A stretch of DNA of 64,000 bases from Occultella aeris (GCF_902703175.1 NZ_CACRYJ010000046.1:62001-126000), one strand, 5' to 3'. Shown: positions 10,079-19,545, counted from the stretch's first letter. Notes: generated by a model from the letters alone, not told the origin. Program-made: numbers and translations.

Positions 10079-11209
10079 ATGACGCTCACCCACGAGGACA
10101 TCGTCGCGCTGCCGAAGGTGGTGCTCCACGATCACCTCGACGGTGGCCTGCGCCCCGCGACCATCATCGAACTGGCCGCCGACGCCGGACACGACCTGCC
10201 GAGCACGGACCCCGAGGAGCTCGCGGCGTGGTTCGTGCAGGCCGCCAGCGCCGGTGACCTGACCCGCTACCTCGAGACGTTCGCCCACACGCTCGCGGTC
10301 ACGCAGACCGAGCCCAGCCTGCGCAGGGTCGCCCGGGAGGCCGTGGTGGACCTAGCCGCCGACGGTGTCGTCTACGCCGAGCTCCGGTACGCCCCCGAGC
10401 AGCACCTCGGCGGCGGGCTGAGTCTCCAGGAGGTCCTCGACGCCGTGCACGCGGGCCTCGCCGAGGGTGTCGCCGAGGCAGCCGCGGCCGGCCGGCGGAT
10501 CCGGGTCGGCACCCTGCCGTCCGCGATGCGGCAGTTCGACCGGGGCGCCGAGATCGCCGAGGTGACCCTCGCGAACCGGGATCGCGGCTCCGTCGGCTTC
10601 GACATCGCCGGCCCGGAGGACGGCTTCCCGCCGTCGCGCCACCTCACCGCGCTGCGCACCCTGCGGGAGGCGAACTTCCCATACACGGTGCACGCGGGCG
10701 AGGCCGCCGGACTCGAGAGCATCTGGGAGGCCGTCCAGCTGTGCGGGGCGCTCCGGCTCGGCCATGGCGTGCGCATCATGGACGACATCGAGCTCGGCAC
10801 CGACCCGGACGGCGAGCTGTTCGCGGCGCTCGGTGACCTGGCCCAGTGGGTGCTCGACCGGCAGATCCCGCTCGAGATCTGCCCGCAGTCGAACCTGCAG
10901 ACGGGCATCGCCGCGACGGTGGCCGAACACCCGATCACCGTGCTCCGGGACATGGGCTTCGCGGTCACCCTCAACACCGACAACCGGCTGATGTCCGGCA
11001 CGTCGATGAGCCGGGAGATGTGGGCCCTGGTGGACGAGGCCGGCTGGACCCTGGAGGACTTCGAGCAGGTGACCCTGACCGCCGCCTGGAACGCGTTCGC
11101 CCCGAACCAGGAGATGCGGGTCATCATCGCCGAACAGATCGAACCCGGCTACGCCGCAGCGCAGTCCGGTGACCACAGCCACGACGGACATCGCTCAGAG
11201 GAGTCCTGA
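10079..11209 (+). CDS. add: Adenosine deaminase
   Basis: A 376-residue amidohydrolase-superfamily enzyme that deaminates (deoxy)adenosine to (deoxy)inosine. The metal-binding [10 protein letters not shown] puts the ligands at His17 and His19; HAGEA (the third histidine and catalytic Glu region), LGHG and the Asp of NTDNRLMS complete the site. The ATG at 10079 fits a -10-like hexamer six bases before it; the frame is open further upstream but that part shows no family similarity. It overlaps the TerC gene by one base (TGATG). Its inosine product feeds the purine nucleoside phosphorylase at 23,383-24,261. Confidence 0.95.
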   Translation: MTLTHEDIVALPKVVLHDHLDGGLRPATIIELAADAGHDLPSTDPEELAAWFVQAASAGDLTRYLETFAHTLAVTQTEPSLRRVAREAVVDLAADGVVYAELRYAPEQHLGGGLSLQEVLDAVHAGLAEGVAEAAAAGRRIRVGTLPSAMRQFDRGAEIAEVTLANRDRGSVGFDIAGPEDGFPPSRHLTALRTLREANFPYTVHAGEAAGLESIWEAVQLCGALRLGHGVRIMDDIELGTDPDGELFAALGDLAQWVLDRQIPLEICPQSNLQTGIAATVAEHPITVLRDMGFAVTLNTDNRLMSGTSMSREMWALVDEAGWTLEDFEQVTLTAAWNAFAPNQEMRVIIAEQIEPGYAAAQSGDHSHDGHRSEES

Positions 11210-12396
11210 TGGAGGTGTCCGGCTGGATCTGGGCAGTCACGGTCGCAGGGATCGTGGGGCTGCTGTTCTTCGACTTCTGGTTCCACGTGCGCAAGGCCCA
11301 CATACCCACGCTTCCCGAGGCCGCCAAGTGGTCCGCCATCTACGTCGGCATCGCGCTGCTGTTCGGGGTGGGCGTGCTCGTCCTCGGCGGCACCGACATG
11401 GGCACCGAGTACTTCGCCGGGTACATCACCGAGAAGGCACTCTCGGTGGACAACCTGTTCGTGTTCCTCATCATCATGACGAGCTTCAAGGTGCCCCGGG
11501 CGGACCAGCAGAAGGTCCTGCTGTTCGGCATCGTGTTCTCGCTGATCGCCCGAACCGGGTTCATCTTCCTCGGCGCCGCGCTCATCAACAGTTTCGCCTG
11601 GGTCTTCTACTTCTTCGGGCTGATCCTGCTGATCACGGCGGGCAACATGCTCAAGCCGGGGCATGACGACGACGGCGAGAACGTGGTGGTCCGGCTCGCC
11701 CGCCGGTTCCTGCACACCTCCGAGCACTACGACGGCGACAAGCTCTTCACGATCGTGGACGGGCGGCGCGCGCTGACTCCGATGCTGCTCGTGATGGTGG
11801 CGATCGGCGGCACCGACGTGCTGTTCGCGCTTGACTCGATCCCGGCGATCTTCGGGCTCACCACGAACGTGTACATCGTGTTCACGGCCACCACGTTCTC
11901 CCTGCTCGGGCTGCGCCAGTTGTACTTCCTGCTCGACGGACTGCTGGACCGGCTGATCTACCTCTCCTACGGACTGGCCGCCATCCTCGCGTTCATCGGC
12001 GTCAAGCTGATCCTGCACGCGCTGCACGAGAACAACGTCCCCTTCATCAACGGCGGCGAGCACGTGGACGTCGTCGAGATCTCCACGGCGCTGTCCCTGT
12101 CCGTGATCATCGGGGTACTCGTGGTCACGATCGTCGCCTCGCTGCTCAGTCCGAAGGGCCGGGCGCAGAACGCCATCAAGGGCGCCGAGAGGCACGCGAA
12201 GTCCTACCTCGAGGTCGAGGACGAGGACCCGAAGGTGCAGGAGGAGGTGTACGCCGACCTGCTCGCCGAGGAGGCCGTGCTGAAGGCCCTCCCGGAGAAG
12301 TACCGGGCTCGGATCCGGGACGAGGCGAACTTCATGGCGCTGCTCGAGCGGGTCCATCGGGTCCATGACGAACGGGTCGACGACCCCCGGCGCTGA
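11209..12396 (+). CDS. TerC-family membrane protein
   Basis: A 395-residue integral membrane protein of the TerC/Alx family, linked in other bacteria to metal (manganese) efflux and tellurite resistance. About nine hydrophobic segments are seen. Family landmarks are TEKALSVDNLFVFLIIM near residue 75 and IGGTDVLFALDSIPAIFGLT near 205, with conserved acidic residues inside membrane segments. The C-terminal 90 residues are hydrophilic, charged and probably cytoplasmic. A gaggag site precedes the ATG. Coupling to add is by a one-base overlap; a functional link is not obvious. Confidence 0.9.
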   Translation: MEVSGWIWAVTVAGIVGLLFFDFWFHVRKAHIPTLPEAAKWSAIYVGIALLFGVGVLVLGGTDMGTEYFAGYITEKALSVDNLFVFLIIMTSFKVPRADQQKVLLFGIVFSLIARTGFIFLGAALINSFAWVFYFFGLILLITAGNMLKPGHDDDGENVVVRLARRFLHTSEHYDGDKLFTIVDGRRALTPMLLVMVAIGGTDVLFALDSIPAIFGLTTNVYIVFTATTFSLLGLRQLYFLLDGLLDRLIYLSYGLAAILAFIGVKLILHALHENNVPFINGGEHVDVVEISTALSLSVIIGVLVVTIVASLLSPKGRAQNAIKGAERHAKSYLEVEDEDPKVQEEVYADLLAEEAVLKALPEKYRARIRDEANFMALLERVHRVHDERVDDPRR

Positions 12397-12544
12397 CTGC
12401 GCCGGACCTCGACGGCAGTGACGTGCGTCTCGGTCTCCGACCGCCGGAGTCCTACGGAGCAGGATTGTTCTAGAGTTCAAGTGTCGCCCGCGGGCATCGC
12501 CCGACGGCCGTCGCCACCCCGGATCACCTGAGAAAGGCCCTGTT

Positions 12545-13408
12545 GTGCGCCGTCGTCTTCCTGCCCTGGTCCTGATCGCAGCCCTCGCTGCAGTGGCCGC
12601 GTGTTCGGCCGACGGTGCCGAGGACCCCACCACGGGCACCGGGACCACCGGTGAAGGCGCCGCCGAGTGCGCGCCCGGCGAACTGACGACCCTGACCGAC
12701 GGCGTCCTGACCGTCGGCACGAGCGTTCCCTACGAGCCCTGGTACGTGGGCGAGGACCCCACCACGGGTGAGGGCTTCGAGTCGGCCCTCGTCTACGCCG
12801 TCGCCGAGCAGCTCGGCTACGAGCAGGACCAGGTGACGTGGGAGACCGTGACCTTCGAGCAGATCATCGCGCCGAGCATCAAGCCGTTCGACTTCGCCGC
12901 GTACCAGACCACGATCACCCCCGAACGCGCCGAGGTGGTCGACTTCTCCAGCCCGTACCTGGACACCCTGCAGGGACTGGTGGTGCAGGAGGCCGGCCCG
13001 TACGGGGGCGCCACCACGCTCGCCGAGCTGGAGGGTGCGCGGGTGGGGGTGACCGCAGGCCAGACCTCGATGCCGATCGCCGAAGCCGCCTGGGGCGACG
13101 CCGTCGAGCTGGTGCCGTTCGACGACGCCGGGCTGGCCATGCAGGCGATGACGAACGACCAGGTCGACGCCGTCGTGATGGACGTCAACCAGGCGGTGTC
13201 CGCCTCCACCGTGTACTTCCCGGACTCCGCGGTGATCGGGACCCTGCCCGAGGTGGGCGAGACCGCCCAGATCGGGTTCGTCCTCGACATCGACTCGGTG
13301 CTGACCGACTGTGTCTCCGCCGCCGTCGACACGCTGCACGAGGACGGCACCATCGCCGAGCTCAGCACGCAGTGGCTGCGCACGGACGACATCCCCGCGC
13401 TGAGCTGA
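12545..13408 (+). CDS. Polar amino-acid ABC transporter substrate-binding lipoprotein
   Basis: A 287-residue family-3 solute-binding protein. The signal peptide MRRRLPALVLIAALAAVAAC gives a lipobox with Cys20 as the lipidation site. The family core is visible in LTVGTSVPYEPWYV, in FDFAAYQTTITPERAEVVDFSSPY, and in LEGARVGVTAGQTS. The GTG start follows the weak site agaaagg. The 148-base gap upstream contains TAGAGT (12471-12476) as a possible -10. It is followed at once by a permease and an ATPase, so the three form an amino-acid importer. The specific substrate cannot be told from sequence. Confidence 0.9.
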   Translation: MRRRLPALVLIAALAAVAACSADGAEDPTTGTGTTGEGAAECAPGELTTLTDGVLTVGTSVPYEPWYVGEDPTTGEGFESALVYAVAEQLGYEQDQVTWETVTFEQIIAPSIKPFDFAAYQTTITPERAEVVDFSSPYLDTLQGLVVQEAGPYGGATTLAELEGARVGVTAGQTSMPIAEAAWGDAVELVPFDDAGLAMQAMTNDQVDAVVMDVNQAVSASTVYFPDSAVIGTLPEVGETAQIGFVLDIDSVLTDCVSAAVDTLHEDGTIAELSTQWLRTDDIPALS

Positions 13409-13418
13409 CGCCGCCGCC

Positions 13419-14285
13419 GTGAGCGGGCACTGGGCGCCCTCCGAGCGGGCGCTGGCGCGGGTGGCCTACCGGCGCCGGCGTCGGCGCCGCTCCTTCCTGG
13501 TCGCGCTGGCGTCCACCGTGGTGGTGGCCGTGCTCGCCGTGGTCGTCCTCGTCGGGTCGCCGGGGTGGGAGCGGGCCCGGGAGGCGTTCTTCGACCCGGT
13601 CGAGTTCGTCGACGTGCTGCCCGCCGTGGCGCAGGGCCTGTGGCTGAACCTGCGGGTCTGGGTGATCGCCGGTGTGATCGCGGTGGTCGGCGGGCTGCTG
13701 CTCGCCATCGCCCGCACCACCACCGCGCCGGCGCTGTTCCCGCTGCGGGCGGTCGTCACGATCTACATCGATGTGTTCCGCGGGGTGCCGGTGCTGCTGG
13801 TGCTGCTCCTGGTGGGTTTCGGCCTGCCCGCCCTGCGGCTGCCCTGGCTGCCGATCACGGCGGTGTTCCTGGGCACGTTGGCCATCGTGCTGACGTACAC
13901 GGCCTATCTGGCCGAGATCTTCCGGGCCGGTATCGAGTCCGTGCACCCCTCACAGGTTGCGGCGGCCCGCGCGCTCGGGCTGACCCGCGGCCAGACCACC
14001 CGCCGGGTGGTGGTCCCGCAGGCGGTGCGAGCGGTCACCCCGGCGCTGCTGAACATGATCGTGGCCCTGCAGAAGGACTCGGGTCTGATCTCGATCCTCG
14101 GCGCCGTGGACGCGATCCGGGCTGCCGAGATCGCCGTCACCGGCAGCTACAACTTCACCGCCTACGTGGCCGCCGGCTTCCTGTTCCTGCTGATCTCCGT
14201 GCCGCTGACCCGGCTCGTGGATGCCTACAACGCCCGCCGCGGTGGGCGCGGCAGCGGCCGTGCGACGGTGGGGGCGATCCGATGA
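13419..14285 (+). CDS. Polar amino-acid ABC transporter permease
   Basis: A 288-residue HisM-type permease. After a basic N-terminus (YRRRRRRRS) come about five membrane segments. The EAA loop that contacts the ATPase is clear in SQVAAARALGLTRGQTTRRVVVPQA-type sequence near residue 180. The GTG start lies 10 bases after the lipoprotein gene, and the stop overlaps the ATPase start by four bases (ATGA). It forms the membrane channel of the importer as a homodimer. Confidence 0.92.
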   Translation: MSGHWAPSERALARVAYRRRRRRRSFLVALASTVVVAVLAVVVLVGSPGWERAREAFFDPVEFVDVLPAVAQGLWLNLRVWVIAGVIAVVGGLLLAIARTTTAPALFPLRAVVTIYIDVFRGVPVLLVLLLVGFGLPALRLPWLPITAVFLGTLAIVLTYTAYLAEIFRAGIESVHPSQVAAARALGLTRGQTTRRVVVPQAVRAVTPALLNMIVALQKDSGLISILGAVDAIRAAEIAVTGSYNFTAYVAAGFLFLLISVPLTRLVDAYNARRGGRGSGRATVGAIR

Positions 14286-15028
14286 CCGAGCCGACGGCGC
14301 CGCTGCTGCGCGTGGCCGGGCTGCGCAAGTCGTTCGGGACCAACCTCGTGCTGGACGGGCTGGACCTCGACGTCGCCGAGCACTCGTGCGTCGTGCTGAT
14401 CGGTTCCTCGGGGTCGGGCAAGTCGACATTGCTGCGCGCCGTCGACCTGCTCGAGGAGGTCGACGACGGCGTCATCGAGCTGCGCGGCGTCGACCTCGCC
14501 GACCCGTGGGTGGACGCGAACGCGGCCCGGGCCCGGATGGGCATGGTGTTCCAGGCCTACAACCTGTTCCCCCATATGAGCGTGCTCGCGAACGTCGCGC
14601 TCGCGCCCCGCCTGGTGCACGGCCGGACGAAGGACGAGGCGGAGTCCGCCGCCGTGGCGATCCTGGAACGGGTCGGCCTCGGGGACAAGGTCACCGCCTA
14701 CCCCGACCATCTCTCCGGCGGCCAGCAGCAGCGAGCCGCGATCGCGCGGGCGCTCGTCAACGGGCCCGAGCTGCTGCTCCTGGACGAGGTCACCTCCGCG
14801 CTCGACCCGGAGCTGGTGGGGGAGGTCCTCGACCTGCTCGCCGAGCTGCGTGCCGAGGGCACCACGATGCTGGTGGCGACCCACGAGATGGGCTTCGCCC
14901 GGCAGGCCGCGGACCTGGTCTGCTTCCTCGACGGCGGCCGGGTGCTCGAGTCCGGGCCACCCGAGCAGGTGCTCGGCGCGCCCGAGCAGCCGCGCACCCG
15001 CGAGTTCCTCGCCAGGTTGCACGCATGA
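14282..15028 (+). CDS. Polar amino-acid ABC transporter ATP-binding protein
   Basis: A 248-residue ATPase of the GlnQ/HisP class. It has the Walker A motif GSSGSGKST, Q-loop FQAYNLFPHM, signature LSGGQQQR and Walker B LLLLDEVTSALDPE, then the H-loop histidine in ATHEMGFA. Its Walker B ends Glu-Val-Thr rather than the more usual Glu-Pro-Thr, a change also common in this subfamily. Start and stop both overlap neighbours by four bases, giving a tight lipoprotein-permease-ATPase-exporter chain. Confidence 0.94.
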   Translation: MTEPTAPLLRVAGLRKSFGTNLVLDGLDLDVAEHSCVVLIGSSGSGKSTLLRAVDLLEEVDDGVIELRGVDLADPWVDANAARARMGMVFQAYNLFPHMSVLANVALAPRLVHGRTKDEAESAAVAILERVGLGDKVTAYPDHLSGGQQQRAAIARALVNGPELLLLDEVTSALDPELVGEVLDLLAELRAEGTTMLVATHEMGFARQAADLVCFLDGGRVLESGPPEQVLGAPEQPRTREFLARLHA

Positions 15029-16011
15029 GCGCTGCGACCGGGCCGGGTCCCCGGGAGCCCGACGGCGGCGCCGCCTTCGCGCGCACGGTTCCCGCGGTCC
15101 GGTCGCAGGTTGGCGGCCTGTGGCTGGGACTGCTGTCGGCAGCCGTGTTCGCGACGTCCGGGCCGATCGCCCGAGCGCTGCTCGAGGTCGGCTGGAGCGC
15201 CGGGGCGGCCGTGACCGCCCGGATCGCCGGCGCCGCTCTCGTTCTGGTGGTGCCGGCCGTGCTGCAGCTGCGTGGACGCTGGTCGCTGTTGCGTACGAAC
15301 GCGAGGCTGATCGCCGGGTACGGCCTGCTCGCCCTGGCCCTGACCCAGTTCGCCTACTTCTCCGCGATCGCGCACGTCACCGTCGGGGTGGCGCTGCTGC
15401 TGGAGTACCTCGGTGTGATCCTCGTGGTGCTCTGGCTCTGGGTCCGGCACGCGCAGCGTCCCCGGGCGGCCACCGTGACCGGGGTGGTGCTCGCCGTCGT
15501 CGGGCTCGTGCTCGTCCTCGACCTCACCGGCGCGAACGACGTCGACCTGGTCGGCGTGCTCTGGGGCCTCGCTGCCGCCTGCGGGCTCGCCGGGTACTTC
15601 ATCCTCAGCGGCAACGCCTCGACGGGGCTGCCACCGATCGTGCTCGCCGCCGGCGGCATGACCGTCGGCGCGGTCGCCCTCGGGCTGCTCGGGGCGACCG
15701 GGCTGCTCCCGATCCGGGTGGCCGCGGCGGACGTCACCCTCGGCGGCGCGGCGGTGCCGTGGTGGGCGGCCCTGATCGCCCTGGTCCTGGTCTCGACCGT
15801 GGTCGCCTACACGACGGGGATCGCCGCGACCCGGCGCCTCGGCGCCAAGCTCGCCTCGTTCGTCGGCCTCGTCGAGGTGCTGTTCGCGATCGTGTTCGCC
15901 TGGCTGCTGGTGGGGGAGCTGCCCGGCCTGGTGCAGCTGCTCGGAGGTCTCCTGATCGTCGCCGGCGTGGCGGCGATCCGGTACGACGAGCTGGTCGGTC
16001 GCAGATCCTGA
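15025..16011 (+). CDS. EamA/DMT-family transporter (RhtA-like)
   Basis: A 328-residue membrane protein with ten hydrophobic segments and two EamA repeats, the pattern of drug/metabolite transporters. LLLEYLGVILVVLW in the first half and ASFVGLVEVLFAIVFAWLLVGELP in the second are typical EamA segment-four motifs. The ATG overlaps the ATPase stop (ATGA), so it belongs to the amino-acid transporter operon. An amino-acid export role, as for RhtA, is inferred from context and family. Confidence 0.87.
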   Translation: MSAATGPGPREPDGGAAFARTVPAVRSQVGGLWLGLLSAAVFATSGPIARALLEVGWSAGAAVTARIAGAALVLVVPAVLQLRGRWSLLRTNARLIAGYGLLALALTQFAYFSAIAHVTVGVALLLEYLGVILVVLWLWVRHAQRPRAATVTGVVLAVVGLVLVLDLTGANDVDLVGVLWGLAAACGLAGYFILSGNASTGLPPIVLAAGGMTVGAVALGLLGATGLLPIRVAAADVTLGGAAVPWWAALIALVLVSTVVAYTTGIAATRRLGAKLASFVGLVEVLFAIVFAWLLVGELPGLVQLLGGLLIVAGVAAIRYDELVGRRS

Positions 16012-16014
16012 CAG

Positions 16015-16031
16015 CGGGCGCATCGCGCCCG
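16015..16031 (+). terminator. Short hairpin after the DMT exporter gene
   Basis: A perfect 7-bp stem cgggcgc/gcgcccg with a 3-base loop starts four bases after the stop codon. No T-run follows. It lies between convergent genes, where a terminator is expected. The rest of the 145-base gap shows nothing else I can name. Confidence 0.4.
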
Positions 16032-16156
16032 AGCATTGGATCGCCCACGTCGTGGGGCCTGATGACCTTCAACCGACCGCGCAGAAGCCCTTGGTCTCGC
16101 TGGCTCGGACCGTGGGTTTCCAAGCGCTCGGGCGCCCGTTTCGGCCGTGGTCCCCG

Positions 16157-17047
16157 TCACATCCCCTTCGGGTGCCAGACCGTCTTGGTCTCGGTGTAGG
16201 CGAGGATCGCGTTCAGGGACTGGGCCTCGGTCCAGGAGCCCTCGGCGTCGCCGGCGGGGCGGAGCACCCGCTTGACCGAGTCCGCGGCGTCCGCCTCGAG
16301 CTCGCCCCAGGTGATGCCGTCGGCGCCGAGCGCCCCGGCCACGTCGATGGCGTTGACGTCCATGTGCTTGGCCAGGTGTGGGGCGATCTCCGCGCTACGC
16401 CCCGTGATGATGTTCACCACGCCACCGGGCACGTCCGAGGTGGCGAGCACCTCGGCCAGGCTGACCGCGGGCAGCGGCCGGTTCTCGGACGCGACCACCA
16501 CGACGGTGTTCCCCATGACGATCGCCGGTGCGAGCACGGACACCAGGCCGAGCAGCGAGGACGCCTGCGGCGCGATCACCGCGACCACGCCGGTCGGTTC
16601 GGGGGCGGAGAGGTTGAAGTACGGCCCGGCCACCGGGTTCGCGTTGCCGGCCACTTGAGCGACCTTGTCCGACCAGCCCGCGTACCAGACCCACCGGTCG
16701 ATCGCGGCGGAGACGACGTCCTGCGCGCGCCGCTCGGTCAGGCCCTCACCGGCGGCGACATCGGCGACGAACTGGGCCCGGCGGCCCTCGAGCAGCTCAG
16801 CGACCCGGTACAGGACCTGCCCGCGGTTGTACGCCGTCGCCCCGGCCCAACCGGGCTGTGCGGAGCGCGCCGCCCGGACGGCGTCCCGGGCGTCCTTGCG
16901 CGAACCCTGCGCGGCGTTCGCGAGGAACGCACCCTTCGCACTCGTCACCTCGTAGGTCCGGCCGGACTCCGAGCGCGGGAAGGCGCCGCCGACGAACAGT
17001 TTGTAGGTCTTGCGCACGTCGATCCGTGCGGGCGACGTGGCCCTCAT
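16157..17047 (-). CDS. Half-length aldehyde dehydrogenase homologue without catalytic residues
   Basis: A 296-residue protein of the aldehyde dehydrogenase superfamily, against about 480 for a full enzyme. It keeps the N-terminal part (YKLFVGGAFPRSESGRTYEV, then GQVLYRVAELLEGR) and the first part of the NAD domain, then jumps to a short C-terminal segment. The region with the catalytic Cys and general-base Glu is missing. The remaining cofactor motif is also changed: Pro-Gln-Ala where active enzymes have Pro-Trp-Asn, and Val-Ala-Ser-Glu where they have Lys-Pro-Ala-Glu. It therefore should not oxidise aldehydes. It overlaps the upstream full enzyme by four bases, so equimolar synthesis and a structural or regulatory role in a complex are likely. 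The frame is clean, which argues against a decaying pseudogene. Confidence 0.82.
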   Translation of the reverse strand: MRATSPARIDVRKTYKLFVGGAFPRSESGRTYEVTSAKGAFLANAAQGSRKDARDAVRAARSAQPGWAGATAYNRGQVLYRVAELLEGRRAQFVADVAAGEGLTERRAQDVVSAAIDRWVWYAGWSDKVAQVAGNANPVAGPYFNLSAPEPTGVVAVIAPQASSLLGLVSVLAPAIVMGNTVVVVASENRPLPAVSLAEVLATSDVPGGVVNIITGRSAEIAPHLAKHMDVNAIDVAGALGADGITWGELEADAADSVKRVLRPAGDAEGSWTEAQSLNAILAYTETKTVWHPKGM

Positions 17048-18492
17048 CGGGTGCTCCCCTCGATCAGGTAGGAGGCCAGGCCGTGGCGGCCGCCCTCCCG
17101 GCCGTAGCCGGACTCCTTGTACCCACCGAACGGGCTGGTGGGGTCGAACCTGTTGAACGTGTTCGCCCAGACCACGCCGGCGCGGAGCTTGTCCGCCATG
17201 GACAGGATCCGCGACCCCTTCTCCGTCCAGATCCCGGCCGAGAGCCCGTACGGGGTGTTGTTCGCCTTCGCGACGGCCTCGGCGGGGGTGCGGAACGTCA
17301 GTACCGACAGGACCGGGCCGAAGATCTCCTCGCGGGCGATCCGGTGCGCCGCGGAGACGTCGGTGAAGACCGTCGGCGCGAACCAGAAGCCCTGCTCGGG
17401 CAGGGCGCAGTCGGCGGTCCAGCGCACCGCGCCCTCCTCCTCGCCGGCCTTGGTCAGGTCTGTGATGCGGGCCAGCTGCGCGGCCGAGTTGATCGCGCCC
17501 ACGTCCGTGTTCTTGTCCATCGGGTCCCCGACCCGGAGGGTGCCGAGCCGGGCCTTGAGGCGATCCACGACCTCCTCGGCGACCGACTCCTGGACCAGCA
17601 GACGCGAGCCTGCGCAGCACACCTGGCCCTGGTTGAAGAAGATCCCGTTGACGATGCCCTCGATAGCCTGGTCGATCGGGGCGTCGTCGAAGACGATGTT
17701 CGCGGCCTTGCCGCCGAGTTCGAGGGTGGCGTGCTTGCGGGTCCCCGCGATCTCCTTGGCGATCCGCTTGCCGACCGCGGTGGAGCCCGTGAACGCGACC
17801 TTGTCCACACCCGGGTGGGCGACCACCGCCGCGCCGGTGGCCCCGGCCCCGGTCACGATGTTCACGACGCCCGGCGGCAGCTCGGCCTGGCGGAGCAGGT
17901 CCGCGAACAGCAGCGCCGTGAGAGGCGTCGTCTCGGCCGGCTTGAGCACCACGGTGTTCCCCGTGGCCAGCGCCGGTGCGATCTTCCACGCCAGCATCAG
18001 CAGCGGGAAGTTCCACGGGATCACCTGCCCGGCCACGCCGTGCGGGCGCGGTGACGGCCCGAAACCGGCGTGGTCGAGCTTGTCCGCCCAGCCCGCGTAG
18101 TAGAAGAAGTGCGCGGCAGCCGTCGGCACGTCGACGTCCCGGGCCTCGCGGATCGGCTTGCCGTTGTCCAGCACCTCGAGGACAGCGAACTCGCGCGAAC
18201 GCTCGGCCAGCAGGCGGGCGATCCGGAACAGGTACTTCGCCCGCTCCGCGCCGGGCATCGGTCCCCAGACCTTCTCCTGGGCGCGTCGGGCCGCACGGAC
18301 GGCTCTGTCGACGTCGGCCTCGTCGGCCACCGCGACGTCCGCGAGGGACTCCTCGGTGGCCGGGTTGATCGTCTTCAGGGAGCCACCGGACGCGGACTCG
18401 ACGAACTCGCCATCGATGAACAGCCCGTAGGAGGAGGCGATGTCGACGACGGCCCGGGACTCCGGGGCCGGTGCGTACTCGAAGCGTGGCAT
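17044..18492 (-). CDS. Aldehyde dehydrogenase (full length)
   Basis: A 482-residue NAD(P)-dependent aldehyde dehydrogenase. All key elements are seen: the oxyanion Asn in IPWNFPLLMLAWKIAPAL, cofactor Lys in VVLKPAE, FTGSTAVGKRIA, general base Glu258 in LELGGK and the catalytic nucleophile Cys292 in NQGQVCCAG. It lies eight bases after deoC and overlaps the half-length homologue. Acetaldehyde made by DeoC is the obvious candidate substrate, giving acetate; this is inference from operon structure. Many Actinobacteria are reported with the same deoC-ALDH-ALDH order. Confidence 0.93.
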   Translation of the reverse strand: MPRFEYAPAPESRAVVDIASSYGLFIDGEFVESASGGSLKTINPATEESLADVAVADEADVDRAVRAARRAQEKVWGPMPGAERAKYLFRIARLLAERSREFAVLEVLDNGKPIREARDVDVPTAAAHFFYYAGWADKLDHAGFGPSPRPHGVAGQVIPWNFPLLMLAWKIAPALATGNTVVLKPAETTPLTALLFADLLRQAELPPGVVNIVTGAGATGAAVVAHPGVDKVAFTGSTAVGKRIAKEIAGTRKHATLELGGKAANIVFDDAPIDQAIEGIVNGIFFNQGQVCCAGSRLLVQESVAEEVVDRLKARLGTLRVGDPMDKNTDVGAINSAAQLARITDLTKAGEEEGAVRWTADCALPEQGFWFAPTVFTDVSAAHRIAREEIFGPVLSVLTFRTPAEAVAKANNTPYGLSAGIWTEKGSRILSMADKLRAGVVWANTFNRFDPTSPFGGYKESGYGREGGRHGLASYLIEGSTR

Positions 18493-18500
18493 GGTGGTCC

Positions 18501-19538
18501 TCAGTCGATCGTCACGTAGTCGGGGCCGGAGTAGGCGCCGGTGGCCAGCCTCTGGCGTTGCAGGAGGACGTCGTTGAGCAGCGACGAGGCCCCGAACCGG
18601 AAGTAGTCCGGGTCCAGCCAGGCCTCGCCGGCCACCTCGTTGACGGCGACCAGGTACTTGATCGCGTCCTTGGCGGTGCGAATGCCACCCGCGGGCTTCA
18701 CGCCGACCTGCACCCCGGTGGTGGCCAGGAAGTCCCGGACCGCCTCGAGCATGATCACGGTGACCGGCAAGGTCGCGGCGGGGGAGACCTTCCCGGTGGA
18801 CGTCTTGATGAAGTCCGCCCCGGCGAGCATCGCGAGCCAGGAGGCGCGGCGCACGTTGTCATAGGTGGCCAGCTCACCGGTCTCGAGGATCACCTTCAGG
18901 TGCGCGGGCCGCTCGGCCTCATGGCACACCTCGCGGACCGCGACGATGTCGTCGTAGACCTTGCGGTAGTGACCGGACAGGAACGCGCCGCGGTCGATCA
19001 CCATGTCGATCTCGTCGGCGCCCGCGGCGACCGCGTCCCGGGTGTCGGCCAGGCGCACCTCGCGCCCGGCGCGCCCGGACGGGAACGCGGTCGCCACAGC
19101 GGCCACGTTGATGCCCGAGGTCCCGACGGCCTCACGTGCCACGGTGACCATGTCGCCGTAGACGCAGACGGCAGCCGGTCGCGGGCAGGTCGCATCGCCG
19201 GGTTCGGGGGTGCGGGCCTTGGCCACGAGGGAGCGCACCTTGCCGGCGGTGTCGGCACCTTCGAGCGTGGTCAGGTCGATCATCGAGATCGTCAGGTCGA
19301 GGGCCCAGGCCTTCGCACTGGTCTTGATCGAGCGCGTGCCCAGCTGGGCTGCGCGCCCGTCGGCCCCGACCCGGTCCACGCCGGGCAGGCCCTGGAGGAA
19401 CCGGCGCAGGCCGGCCTCGGAGAGGTCCGCGGTGCCGATCACCGCGGCCGCGTCGGCCGCCACCTGGGCGCCGGTCCGGTCCGCGGGGTGGGGCCCGTGC
19501 GCGGACCCGGACGACGGCGTCGTCACCGTTGAAGTCAT
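18501..19538 (-). CDS. deoC: Deoxyribose-phosphate aldolase
   Basis: A 345-residue class I aldolase that splits 2-deoxyribose-5-phosphate into acetaldehyde and glyceraldehyde-3-phosphate. The Schiff-base lysine is Lys245 in DFIKTSTGK; GVKPAGGIRT supplies the second active-site lysine, and DEIDMVIDRGAFLSG marks the barrel. The protein is longer than the roughly 220-260 residues of many DeoC enzymes because of an N-terminal extension of about 70 residues. I chose the ATG at 19538, since TAGACT ends seven bases before it. An in-frame ATG at 19565, with gggag upstream, would add nine residues. First gene of the deoC-ALDH-half-ALDH operon. Confidence 0.93.
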   Translation of the reverse strand: MTSTVTTPSSGSAHGPHPADRTGAQVAADAAAVIGTADLSEAGLRRFLQGLPGVDRVGADGRAAQLGTRSIKTSAKAWALDLTISMIDLTTLEGADTAGKVRSLVAKARTPEPGDATCPRPAAVCVYGDMVTVAREAVGTSGINVAAVATAFPSGRAGREVRLADTRDAVAAGADEIDMVIDRGAFLSGHYRKVYDDIVAVREVCHEAERPAHLKVILETGELATYDNVRRASWLAMLAGADFIKTSTGKVSPAATLPVTVIMLEAVRDFLATTGVQVGVKPAGGIRTAKDAIKYLVAVNEVAGEAWLDPDYFRFGASSLLNDVLLQRQRLATGAYSGPDYVTID

Positions 19539-19545
19539 AGCGGCG

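Noticed and set aside
14221-15024. Extension of the DMT exporter frame upstream of 15025
   Set aside because: This part lies inside the ATPase gene, is Arg-rich in translation and has no membrane segments; the ATGA overlap gives a proper start.
16157-17047. Short aldehyde dehydrogenase as a pseudogene
   Set aside because: The frame has no internal stop, the C-terminus is sensible and it keeps a coupled start with the full enzyme. A dedicated short form is more likely.
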